From contig JADZFR010000004.1 of the NCBI GenBank assembly GCA_020849795.1, positions 1 to 64,000 of the forward strand: DNA of 64,000 bases. The letters are read 5' to 3'. This stretch comes from Planctomycetota bacterium. Its GTDB lineage: Bacteria > Planctomycetota > UBA8742 > UBA2392. The notes beneath the pieces were generated by a model. It was not told the DNA's origin, did not search any database, and saw only the letters and a program-made list of their open reading frames with translations. The position numbers and the translations under genes were made by a program. Each line of letters begins with the position of its first letter. The stretch's first letter is position 1. Below are positions 47,203 through 55,512 of this stretch, in pieces.

Positions 47203-49056
47203 TCAGCGGGCGAAGCGCCGCCATGCGCCCCGCAGCGCAAGCAGCAGCGCGCCAAGCATTGTGCCGAACAGCAGCGGGCTGCCACCGCCGGAATCGCCGG
47301 TGCTGCAGCCTTCTTCCTTCTTTTTCTTCTTGCTGGCGCCGCCCCCGCCGGACCCGGTCTGCACTTCGAATGCCCCGATGTCGGTAAAGCCGTCGCGCGT
47401 GCGGGCGAAACCGCTGCCACGCTGGTCGGATGTCTCGCCCAAAGAGTTGCTGCCGGTATTGAACGCCGGGCTGGTCGTGGCGATTGCATGGTTGCGTGTC
47501 GCGCCGCCGTTGAGAGCAAGCGGTGCCAGACCCGGGTCCACATTCAGCACGTTCGGCAAGCCGGGGTTAAGAATGGTTACGCCCGTGTCGCTCTCAAACA
47601 GGCTGGCATTGGCGGTCAACGAGCCGCCGGCCTGGGGCCCGTTGGCCGACGCGTTGTCGGCCAGAATTGTGCTTTCCAGGGTTACCGTTGCGCCCGCGGC
47701 GTAGATGCCCCCGCCCGTGGTCATGCCCGCGCTGCCCGGGGCCCCGGGTGTTCCGGAGCCAAACGAACCGCCCCCGGGTGCTCCACCGCTGCCCTGGGTC
47801 CCCGGTGTGCCGGTGTTGCCGGCAATGGTTGAGCTGTAAATGGTCAGTGTGCCGCCGACAGCGCTGATGCCTGCGCCCCAGGTGTTGCCTCCGTCTCCGC
47901 CGTTACCGCCGTCACCGCCTGCGCCTGAAGAGCCCGCATTGCCGCCGTTTCCGCCGTTGCCGGCGTTGGCGCCGGTTGCAACATTTGCCGACACGGTCGA
48001 GTTGTTGACGACTACGGTACCGCCGGCCACGTACATCCCCGCGCCCTCTGTTTCGCCCGCGTCGCCGCCTTGTCCACCGTTACCCCCGCTGAAGCCGAGA
48101 GCGCCGTTGCCGCCACCGCCGCCGTTGCCCGCAGCAGCGGTGTTCGACTCAAGCGTGCTGCGCACGATGCTCAGCGTCGCACCTGCTGCATAAACCGCGC
48201 CGCCTGCGGCTCGGCCACCCTGGCCGCCACTGCCGCCGGCGCTGGAGAACGACCCGTTGGCGCCGAAGCCGCCATTTCCGCCCGAGGCCACATTGGCGCT
48301 GCATGTCGTCTGACGGATGGTGACGTTGCCGGTACTCGAAACATAAATGCCGGCGCCCTCGGCTGCGCCACCCGCGAACCCGCTCTGGCCCGAGAACGAG
48401 CCGCTTGCCCCCGACCCGCCCTGGGCGAGGTTGCTGTCGATGACGCAATTCTCGACCAATACCGTGCCGCCGTCGCTGTAAACACCGCCGCCGCGCGCGA
48501 CCCCGCCCGTGCCAGCCGTGGAAAAGCCGGATGCACCCGAGGCGCCGCAGCTCGCGACGATCACGCGCGTAAGCGTAAGGTTGGAGCCGCCGTCGTTGTG
48601 AATGCCGCCGCCGAACGCATCGCCGGCGCTGGCGCCGTCGTCGGTCGCGAAACCATTGACAATGCTAAGGTCGCGCAGGATTACACTCACGCCCGAGCCG
48701 CTGAGGATGTGCAGCACCCGGTCGGCACCGGCGCCGTCGAGAATCGTGCCCGCCTGTCCCGACCCCTGCAATGTCAGGCTGCCACCCGGCTTGGTCACGT
48801 CGAGGTCGCCGCCGGCGTTCGTGTTGTCGCCATTGCCGGTGATGCCGTAAGTGCCGTTCGCCAGAGTGATGATGTAGTCGTTGCTGTTGCCGTTGGCTGT
48901 GCTGATGGCTGCGCGCAAGCCGGCCATGTCGGTGACAGGAATGGTGGTCTGCGCATCCAGCCCTTGAGAAGCGACGGCCAGCGCAATGAACGGCGAGGAC
49001 ATCAGCAGGCAACGGGGACGGCTCAAGTTCCGGTAGATCGAGTTGCGTGCCGACAT
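47203..49056 (-). CDS. Short Pmp-like beta-helix surface protein with Cys-type tag
   Basis: A 617-residue relative of the two larger proteins. It has the signal sequence (LMSSPFIALAVASQGLDAQ), an identical TTIPVTDMAGLR start, beta-helix coils with GGGVY/GGAVY turns and GGxGG loops, and a choice-of-anchor Q-like end (LGETSDQRGSGFARTRDGFT). The calcium-loop Ig modules are missing. Instead a KKKKKEEGCSTGDSGGG linker leads directly to the hydrophobic helix and an Arg-rich end. GAGGA 7 nt upstream supports the ATG at 49056. It is tandem with 44011-47037 and divergent from the amidase. Confidence 0.83.
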   Translation of the reverse strand: MSARNSIYRNLSRPRCLLMSSPFIALAVASQGLDAQTTIPVTDMAGLRAAISTANGNSNDYIITLANGTYGITGNGDNTNAGGDLDVTKPGGSLTLQGSGQAGTILDGAGADRVLHILSGSGVSVILRDLSIVNGFATDDGASAGDAFGGGIHNDGGSNLTLTRVIVASCGASGASGFSTAGTGGVARGGGVYSDGGTVLVENCVIDSNLAQGGSGASGSFSGQSGFAGGAAEGAGIYVSSTGNVTIRQTTCSANVASGGNGGFGANGSFSSAGGSGGQGGRAAGGAVYAAGATLSIVRSTLESNTAAAGNGGGGGNGALGFSGGNGGQGGDAGETEGAGMYVAGGTVVVNNSTVSANVATGANAGNGGNGGNAGSSGAGGDGGNGGDGGNTWGAGISAVGGTLTIYSSTIAGNTGTPGTQGSGGAPGGGSFGSGTPGAPGSAGMTTGGGIYAAGATVTLESTILADNASANGPQAGGSLTANASLFESDTGVTILNPGLPNVLNVDPGLAPLALNGGATRNHAIATTSPAFNTGSNSLGETSDQRGSGFARTRDGFTDIGAFEVQTGSGGGGASKKKKKEEGCSTGDSGGGSPLLFGTMLGALLLALRGAWRRFAR

Positions 49057-49242
49057 AGTTCAATCCTCAAGTGTTCCTGAATGGTCAGAAGCATGCGCCC
49101 AATCATGCGGAAGTCCATGCAAAAGTTGGAAAGCGCACACGCGAAGCCATTTGGTCCGTATGTACGCCTGAAATCACATTGCATTCGTCGCCCCGTATGC
49201 TTAGAAACCCAACGGCTGGGCACACTTTGTGGGAGTCACGTG

Positions 49243-50997
49243 ATGCGTGGAATCAGCATTCTGCTGGGCGTGCTGCTATTTGCTGCCGCACTGAACTGCC
49301 AGCCGAACCAGCCTGCAATCGTGTGGGACCCCAGCCCGAACTATACGGCGGGCCGCACCGTGTCGATCGACAGCATCGTGATCCACACCACGGAGGGCAG
49401 CTACGCCGGCGCGGTGAGCTGGCTGAAGAACCCGTCTGCGGGCGCCAGCGCGCACTACGTCATCAAGGAAGACGGCACCCAGATCAAGCAACTCGTCGCC
49501 GACAGCAACCGTGCATGGCACGCGACGTACTACAACAACCGCAGCATCGGCATTGAGTGCGCCGGGTTCGCGGGCCAGGCCAGCACCTGGACCCAGGGTA
49601 TTCTGCCCGCGCTGTATGATCTGGTCGCGTGGCTTTGCTACACCCACGGCGTATCGGCGGTCCACCCGCCGGGGCAGGCGACTTCACAGTCGCAACAGGA
49701 CTTCAACAGCACTGGCCTGGTCGGGCACTATCAGGTCCAGCCCTGGAACCGTACCGACCCCGGCCCGTACTTCGACTGGAACGCGCTGGTCACGCAGGTC
49801 AACGCGCGGCTTGGCAGCGGCGGCAGCAACGACCGCATTGTCGACAATGTTGACCCGGGCTTCAGCGTGCTCAGCGGTTCGTGGTCGTCGGGCACGTCTG
49901 CAACCGGCAAGTATGGCGCCGACTACCGCTTTGCCGGCACCGCGGCCAGCGCAACCGCCGGTTGCGAGTGGCGCCCGAACCTGCCCGAAGGCGGCGACTA
50001 CGCCGTTGAAGTCTGGTACCCGCAGGGCACAAACCGCGCGCCCGACGCGCCGTTTACCGTGCATCACGCCAACGGCAGCAACACCGTGGCTGTCAACCAG
50101 CAGGTCAACGGCGGCGCATGGTTCACGCTGGGCACATACCCGTTCTTCACCGGTACCAGCGGCCACGTGCGCCTGGCAAACAATGCCAGCACCGGGTTTG
50201 TCGTGCTGGCCGACGCGGTGCGCTTTCGGCAGGTGACCTCCGCGCCCGCGGCACCCGCCCCGACAGGCCTGGCGGCAACAGCCGTCAACAGCACCGACAT
50301 CGACTTTGACTGGAACTGGTCGGCTTACGCCGACGGCTACTGGGTCGACATCGCCGAAAGCGCCGCCGACCTCACGGGCGCCACCGGCACGTTCCAGAAC
50401 ACGTTTGTCGGGCGCGTGAACACCTGGCTGTGGCAGGGCCTGACCCCCGGCACGACTTACTACTGGCGCGTGTGGGCCTACAACGTGGCGGGCGGCAACC
50501 ACGGCTACCCGACGCCCAGCACGATCACGCTGCCCGCGGGCACACCGCCCGGGGCGCCGATGGCGCTGTCGGCGACAATCTTGGGCGACACGTCGGTACA
50601 GTTCGCCTGGACGCCGGGCGCCAACACCGACGGCGTGTGGCTGGATATCGCCGAGACCAGCGCCGACCTGCTGGCCGGGCCGGGCGCACCCAGCTTTCAG
50701 GCCGTGAACCTTTCCGGCGCAACCACCAGCCATGACTGGACCGGCCTGAATGCAGGCACGACTTACTACTGGCGCGTGTTTGCCTACAACACCAACGGCG
50801 GCGTGCACAGCTACCCGACACCCGCAAGCGTGACCACAACCGGCGGCGGCGGCGGACACACTATTGTCCCCGGCGGCGGCGGTGGCGGCGGCGGTGATGA
50901 CGGCGGGTGCTCAACCGGTGATGGCTCGGCGTTCTGGTGGCTGGCATTACTGGCCTTGCTGCCTGCGTGGGTCTGGCTGCGCCAGGAGCGGGCATGA
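49243..50997 (+). CDS. Tagged Amidase_2 protein with golvesin-like and Fn3 domains
   Basis: An exported 584-residue protein. The signal peptide (MRGISILLGVLLFAAALN) is followed by an Amidase_2 (T7 lysozyme-like) domain with zinc-site residues in IDSIVIHTTEGSYAG and LVGHYQVQPWNRTDPGPYF. A golvesin C-terminal-like domain follows (KYGADYRFAG, AVEVWYPQGTNR, VVLADAVRF), then two Fn3-like domains (GTTYYWRVWAYNVAGG; GTTYYWRVFAYNTNGG), a Gly linker, DDGGCSTGDG and the hydrophobic helix with Arg end. It should cleave peptidoglycan amide bonds while tethered at the envelope. GGGAG 7 nt upstream decides the start. Its stop overlaps the next start (ATGA). Confidence 0.9.
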   Translation: MRGISILLGVLLFAAALNCQPNQPAIVWDPSPNYTAGRTVSIDSIVIHTTEGSYAGAVSWLKNPSAGASAHYVIKEDGTQIKQLVADSNRAWHATYYNNRSIGIECAGFAGQASTWTQGILPALYDLVAWLCYTHGVSAVHPPGQATSQSQQDFNSTGLVGHYQVQPWNRTDPGPYFDWNALVTQVNARLGSGGSNDRIVDNVDPGFSVLSGSWSSGTSATGKYGADYRFAGTAASATAGCEWRPNLPEGGDYAVEVWYPQGTNRAPDAPFTVHHANGSNTVAVNQQVNGGAWFTLGTYPFFTGTSGHVRLANNASTGFVVLADAVRFRQVTSAPAAPAPTGLAATAVNSTDIDFDWNWSAYADGYWVDIAESAADLTGATGTFQNTFVGRVNTWLWQGLTPGTTYYWRVWAYNVAGGNHGYPTPSTITLPAGTPPGAPMALSATILGDTSVQFAWTPGANTDGVWLDIAETSADLLAGPGAPSFQAVNLSGATTSHDWTGLNAGTTYYWRVFAYNTNGGVHSYPTPASVTTTGGGGGHTIVPGGGGGGGGDDGGCSTGDGSAFWWLALLALLPAWVWLRQERA

Positions 50998-53246
50998 TGC
51001 GGCGCGTCTGCCTGCTGGGCTGCCTGCTGGCGCTGGCGTGGCCGCTTTCAGCACAAGTGATCGTCGACAACGGCGGCGCGGGCTACAGCGAGCCCTCGGG
51101 CGCTTGGACGACAGGCACCAGCGCGCCCGACAAGTACGGCGCGGATTATCGCTTCGCATCAACCGTTGGCACCGCCGGCCCGGCAAGCGCCGTGGCCGAG
51201 TTTCGGCCCACACTGGGCGCGGCGGGCCAGTACGTTGTCGCGGCCTGGTACCCGCAGGGCACCAACCGCGCCAACAACGCGCCGTACACGGTGGTTCACG
51301 CTACCGGCAGCACGACCGTGCGCGTCAACCAGACCAGCGGCGGCGGCGCGTGGGTCACGCTGGGTACGTTTGACTTCAACGCGGGCACAGCCGGCCACGT
51401 GACGCTGTCCAACGATGCCGAGCCCGCCAAGGTCGTGCTGACCGACGCGGTGCGCTTCACAGCAGCGAGCACGCCGCCCCAGGGCACCCCCGAGTTTCGC
51501 GGCGTATGGGTCAGCCGTTTCGAGTGGCCGAGCACCACCCCGGCCACCTGGAAAAGCAATCTCAACACGATCATGGCCAACGCCAAGGCCGGCAACTTCA
51601 ACGCTGTCGTGCTGCAAATGCGCGGCACCACCGACACGCTGTACCCGTCGCCCAACGAGCCGCTTTCGCCGCTGATCGCCAACGGGCCCGGCGACGACGC
51701 GCTGGCCTACGCGATCAACGCCGCCCACGCGCAGGGTTTAAAGCTGCACTGCTATTTCAACACCCACGTCTGCACCAGCGCGTTCGCGTCGGCCAATCCC
51801 GGCTGGGTGATTGCGGATTCCGGCGGCGTCACGCAAAGCGCGCCCGTGGACGGCTACTACTGGCTGGCGCCCGGGCACCCCGACGTGCAGGCGTACCTGC
51901 GCGCGCAAGTCATGCACATTGTGAACACCTATCCGCAACTCGACGGCATTCACTTCGACCGCATTCGTATGCCCGAAGCCGGCTACAGCTACGACACCAC
52001 CAGCAACGCCCGGCGCAGCGGCCGCGGCAACCCGGATTCGCTGGCGTTCGGCGCATGGACCGCAGACCAGATCACGCGCTGGCTGCGCGACGTTTACGCG
52101 CAGGTGCACAGCGTGAACCCGCTGCTGCAACTCAGCGCGGCACCGCTGGGCCTGTACCACTGGACCGCCTATGCCGGCTACCCGACGGGCTATTACTACG
52201 GCTTGCCGCGCCACCAGGACGCCAAGGCCTGGATGGCGCAGGGCGCGCTGGACTGGATTGCGCCGCAGGTCTACTGGCCCGACGGCGGCGGCAACCCGGA
52301 CTTTTCTGACCTCGTGCCCGACTGGCAGGCCGCAGCCAACGGCCGCCACATCTATCCCGGCATGAGCGTCACCGGCGACGCCAACGCCGGCGAAACCATC
52401 AGCGAAATCAACGCCGCGCGCAACTTCGGGTGCGCGGGCACGACCGTCTGGAGTTACGGCGCAGCCAACGGCCTCAACTTCTGGAGCACGCTGACCGCGG
52501 CCGGCGCGCCCTATGAGCTGGCAGCGCCGTCGCCGACACTTGGCTGGTTGACCAACCCGACCACGGCCATCGTCTATGGCTACGTCAGCAACAGCGCCGG
52601 CGCGCCCGTCGCCGACGCGTGGGTCAACGTCAACGGGCAGGCCTATACCGGCGTCAGCGGTGCCGACGGCTTCTGGTGCTGGCTGGAGCTGGCGCCCGGC
52701 ACCTATGCGTTCAGCGCTGACGACCCGACCGCGGGCAGCGCCAACCTGCTGGTACAGAATTTGGCCGCGGGCGAAGTGCGGCGCGTCGATTTGCGGCTCG
52801 GCAGCGCCGGCACGGCGGTGCGCCTGGAAGCCGACCCGCCGGCCACGGCGCCGGGTGTGAACGCGAGCTTTGACATCACAGTGCGTGTGACCGACGCGCA
52901 GGGCGGCACAGTGGCAGCGGGTGCATACACGGTGGATCTCACGTACACGGGCGCCGGCGCGCTGGCCGGGCCGACACAGAAGGTGACCGCAAGCGGCGTG
53001 GCGACTTTTACGCTGTCGCACGACACAGCCGGCACGCTGATGCTGACGTTCACCGAAGCTGGCGGCGCACTGACGCAAACAACTATCCCGGTCACGATCA
53101 ACACGACGGGCAGCCCCGGCGGCGGTGGCGGGGGCGGGGGCGGCAACAGCGAAGGCGGCGGTTGCACAGTGGGGGCCGGCAAGCCATGGCGGCTGCTTCT
53201 GCCGTTGGCGCCACTAGCAATCTGGTTCAGAAAACGCCGCGCGTGA
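50994..53246 (+). CDS. Tagged glycosyl hydrolase-like family 10 (YngK/FenI) protein
   Basis: A 750-residue exported protein translated from an ATG overlapping the amidase stop. The signal peptide (VCLLGCLLALAWPLSAQ) is followed by a golvesin-like domain paralogous to that of the amidase (DKYGADYRFAS, AAWYPQGTNR, VVLTDAVRF). A GHL10/DUF187 TIM-barrel follows (EFRGVWVSRFEWPS, FNAVVLQMRGTTDTLYPS, LDGIHFDRIRMPE, DWIAPQVYWPDGGG). A carboxypeptidase-regulatory domain, an Ig-like domain, a Gly linker with EGGGCTVGAG and the hydrophobic/Arg tail end it. GHL10 proteins act on glycans, possibly peptidoglycan, so the coupled pair may work on the same wall. Confidence 0.9.
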   Translation: MMRRVCLLGCLLALAWPLSAQVIVDNGGAGYSEPSGAWTTGTSAPDKYGADYRFASTVGTAGPASAVAEFRPTLGAAGQYVVAAWYPQGTNRANNAPYTVVHATGSTTVRVNQTSGGGAWVTLGTFDFNAGTAGHVTLSNDAEPAKVVLTDAVRFTAASTPPQGTPEFRGVWVSRFEWPSTTPATWKSNLNTIMANAKAGNFNAVVLQMRGTTDTLYPSPNEPLSPLIANGPGDDALAYAINAAHAQGLKLHCYFNTHVCTSAFASANPGWVIADSGGVTQSAPVDGYYWLAPGHPDVQAYLRAQVMHIVNTYPQLDGIHFDRIRMPEAGYSYDTTSNARRSGRGNPDSLAFGAWTADQITRWLRDVYAQVHSVNPLLQLSAAPLGLYHWTAYAGYPTGYYYGLPRHQDAKAWMAQGALDWIAPQVYWPDGGGNPDFSDLVPDWQAAANGRHIYPGMSVTGDANAGETISEINAARNFGCAGTTVWSYGAANGLNFWSTLTAAGAPYELAAPSPTLGWLTNPTTAIVYGYVSNSAGAPVADAWVNVNGQAYTGVSGADGFWCWLELAPGTYAFSADDPTAGSANLLVQNLAAGEVRRVDLRLGSAGTAVRLEADPPATAPGVNASFDITVRVTDAQGGTVAAGAYTVDLTYTGAGALAGPTQKVTASGVATFTLSHDTAGTLMLTFTEAGGALTQTTIPVTINTTGSPGGGGGGGGGNSEGGGCTVGAGKPWRLLLPLAPLAIWFRKRRA

Positions 53247-53309
53247 CCACAGTGGCAATGGCTTCCAGCCAATGTCGTTGCAGGCGCTTCCAGCCTTCGC
53301 TGAAGCTGC

Positions 53310-53335
53310 GGCCGGCAGGCCAGCGCCTGTCGGCC
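53310..53335. terminator. Weak terminator hairpin between convergent genes
   Basis: GGCCGGCAGG pairs with CCTGTCGGCC with one mismatch around a 6-nt loop, in the 114-nt gap between the GHL10 gene and the ECF sigma gene. There is no T-tract on either side. Confidence 0.35.
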
Positions 53336-53360
53336 ACTGGCGTCGCGCCTGCAGGGCGCG

Positions 53361-54314
53361 CTACGAGTAGCGGTAGCCGTTGTCGACCAGCGGCAGGTGC
53401 AGAAGCTGGCACACTTCGGCCAGTGTTTCCGGGCAGAAGTAGTAATAGCGCAGGCTGCTCAGGCTTGCGCCATCCTGGGTAAAGCGCAGCACGTCGCGCA
53501 CTACCCGGCGCGTCTTTCCGCCCTCTTCCACGTCGTACCACAGCACGATCACCGGCTCGCCCATGAACTCTCGCCGCTCGGCTTGCGGGTTGCCCTGCTC
53601 GGTCACCGTGTGCGCGAGGCTGCCCTTTTCCATCTGCTCGCGCCCGAACTCGTAGACCATGCCGACCACGTCTGCCGTTGCGTCCTCAAGCATCAGCGAA
53701 GTCAGCGCCTTCATGTCGCGCGCGTTGAACGCCGCGCACCACCGGTCCAGCAACTGCGCTTCCGGCGCCGATTCGTCGCGCGTGGCTGCGCGTGTCGCGG
53801 CGCCCGCCGGGTTCTGCGTCAGCTTTTCGCGCGCGCGGTGCAGGGCGGCTTTGACCGCGCCGGTGGTGGTCTGCAGGTATGCGGCAGTTTCTTCGAGGCT
53901 GAAGTCGAACACGTCTTTGAGCAACAATGCCGCGCGTTCGCGGGGCGGCAGTGCCAGTGCCAGCGCGCGGATGGCTTCGCGCGTCTCGGCGGGCAGGGGT
54001 GCGGGGTTGCCCGCGGGCGGGTCAAAGTGTTCAGGCATTTCCGATTCCCCGTGTTTGCGCGTGCGGTCGATCCACAGGTTGGTGGCGATGCGAAACAGGT
54101 AGGCGCGCGGCTGATCCATGTTCCAGTGCACGTCGGCGAGTTTGGCAAACGCCTTGAGCAGCGTGTCCTGCACCAGGTCTTCGGCATCCCAGACGTTGCG
54201 CGCCAGGTGCCGGCAATAGCGGTAAAGCTCGGGTCGCAGCGGATCGACGATTTCGAAATAGCGCACGCGCAGCATGCGCACTTCGCGCGTCAGGTCTTTG
54301 CTCAGTTCCGCCAC
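53361..54314 (-). CDS. ECF sigma factor with C-terminal SnoaL-like domain
   Basis: A 317-residue extracytoplasmic-function sigma factor. Region 2 is in residues 20-85 (LYRYCRHLARNVWDAEDLVQ, RAYLFRIATNLWIDRTRK). Region 4 is in residues 115-165 (LALPPRERAALLLKDVFDFS, TAAYLQTTTGAVKAALHRAR). A SnoaL-like alpha-beta barrel follows (LDRWCAAFNARDMKALTSLM). Such C-terminal domains are known to regulate the sigma factor in place of a separate anti-sigma protein; no anti-sigma gene is adjacent here. AGAGGAG 6 nt upstream supports the GTG start at 54314. Target promoters are unknown. Confidence 0.92.
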   Translation of the reverse strand: MAELSKDLTREVRMLRVRYFEIVDPLRPELYRYCRHLARNVWDAEDLVQDTLLKAFAKLADVHWNMDQPRAYLFRIATNLWIDRTRKHGESEMPEHFDPPAGNPAPLPAETREAIRALALALPPRERAALLLKDVFDFSLEETAAYLQTTTGAVKAALHRAREKLTQNPAGAATRAATRDESAPEAQLLDRWCAAFNARDMKALTSLMLEDATADVVGMVYEFGREQMEKGSLAHTVTEQGNPQAERREFMGEPVIVLWYDVEEGGKTRRVVRDVLRFTQDGASLSSLRYYYFCPETLAEVCQLLHLPLVDNGYRYS

Positions 54315-54384
54315 GGGCGACTCCTCTGCCGTACTTCAACAATGACGGATATGGAGGAATGCAGGATACGCGCAATCGCCGCAG

Positions 54385-55512
54385 CTACTTCCAGCGGCCC
54401 TGCGTGATGCGCCACGCGCACACAAACACCGCCAGCAACGCCGCGCCCGGCGCCAGCAGCGCCGCAGCCAGTGGCGACAGCGTCGCCTTTTCCGCCAAGG
54501 TCGCAGAAGCCGTCATCAGCGGGTAGTAGCCCACCGCGGCAGGGATTACGCCCGCGCCGATCGCCAGCAGCCGGTTGGGATGATTCACCATCGCGGCCAG
54601 CAGTGCCCCCAGCAAGGGCAGCAGCAGGCCCGCCAGTGTCAGCCCGGCACGGCGCACCAGCTCGGCGGCTGCGCTGCGCCCACCGCGCGGGCCTGACAGT
54701 TCTTCGCGCACCTTGCCGACCAGCTGGCCCGAGTTCAGCGCCTTGCTGCTTTCGGGGCCGGCTTCGCTGCCGAAACTGAATGGCACGCGCAGTTCATCGA
54801 CGCGGTCAGCCACCAGCGGCGTGCCGGACGGGCGGCCGGTGGAGGGCATGTACTGGATCAGCCGTGGCTCAAAGCAGCGCGTCAGGCTGAGCATGCTGTC
54901 GTGGCGGCGGTATTCAATGCGCGCGCTGGCGGCGTGCAGTGACGCGACGAGGCCTTCTTCGTTGTACACGAACACGGTCAGGTCGCGGTACACACCCTCA
55001 TCGACGGCGGCGTAGCTGATGTCGATGCTGGGCGTCAGGCCACCCGAGCCGGGGAAGCGCAGTTCGCGCGGGCCCTGTGGCGGGTGGTCCAGAAAGTCGG
55101 CCAGCGCCTTGCGCTGCAGCGAGTGGCGCTGCGCGTAGGCCTCAGGCCCGAACTCGCTGACGCCGAACCAGGCGACAAAGGCCACGACGATCCCGATCGG
55201 GATCAGCCCCAGAAACGGCCGCCACGGCGAAATGCCCGACGCCGACACCAGCAAGAGTTCGCGCTCGGCGCGCATGCGCCCGAACACCATTGCGCCCGCA
55301 AACAGCGCCGAGATCGGCATCGTCAGCGGCAGCAGCGAGACGGCAAGGCTGGGCGCGAACGACAGCAGCGTCGAAAAGTGCGGGGTAACCTCGAAGCGGT
55401 TCACAATCTGGTACAGGCCCAGCACGCTGAACAAAAACGTCAGCCCCAGCGAACACACCAGCGTCAGCAGCGCCAGTTCGCGTGTCAGCACTTTGTGCAG
55501 GCGCCAGATCAT
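54385..55512 (-). CDS. LptF/LptG-family permease
   Basis: A 375-residue permease of the YjgP/YjgQ family. With LptB it extracts lipopolysaccharide from the inner membrane. The six-helix pattern is visible: three N-terminal helices with the coupling segment FAGAMVFGRMRAERELLLVSASGISPWR, cut here as FGRMRAERELLLVSASG, a periplasmic beta-jellyroll (residues 130-260) and three C-terminal helices. LptF and LptG cannot be separated from one copy. Presence supports an outer membrane with LPS-like lipid. Its ATG overlaps the aroC stop, so it is coupled to aroC. Confidence 0.9.
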   Translation of the reverse strand: MIWRLHKVLTRELALLTLVCSLGLTFLFSVLGLYQIVNRFEVTPHFSTLLSFAPSLAVSLLPLTMPISALFAGAMVFGRMRAERELLLVSASGISPWRPFLGLIPIGIVVAFVAWFGVSEFGPEAYAQRHSLQRKALADFLDHPPQGPRELRFPGSGGLTPSIDISYAAVDEGVYRDLTVFVYNEEGLVASLHAASARIEYRRHDSMLSLTRCFEPRLIQYMPSTGRPSGTPLVADRVDELRVPFSFGSEAGPESSKALNSGQLVGKVREELSGPRGGRSAAAELVRRAGLTLAGLLLPLLGALLAAMVNHPNRLLAIGAGVIPAAVGYYPLMTASATLAEKATLSPLAAALLAPGAALLAVFVCAWRITQGRWK

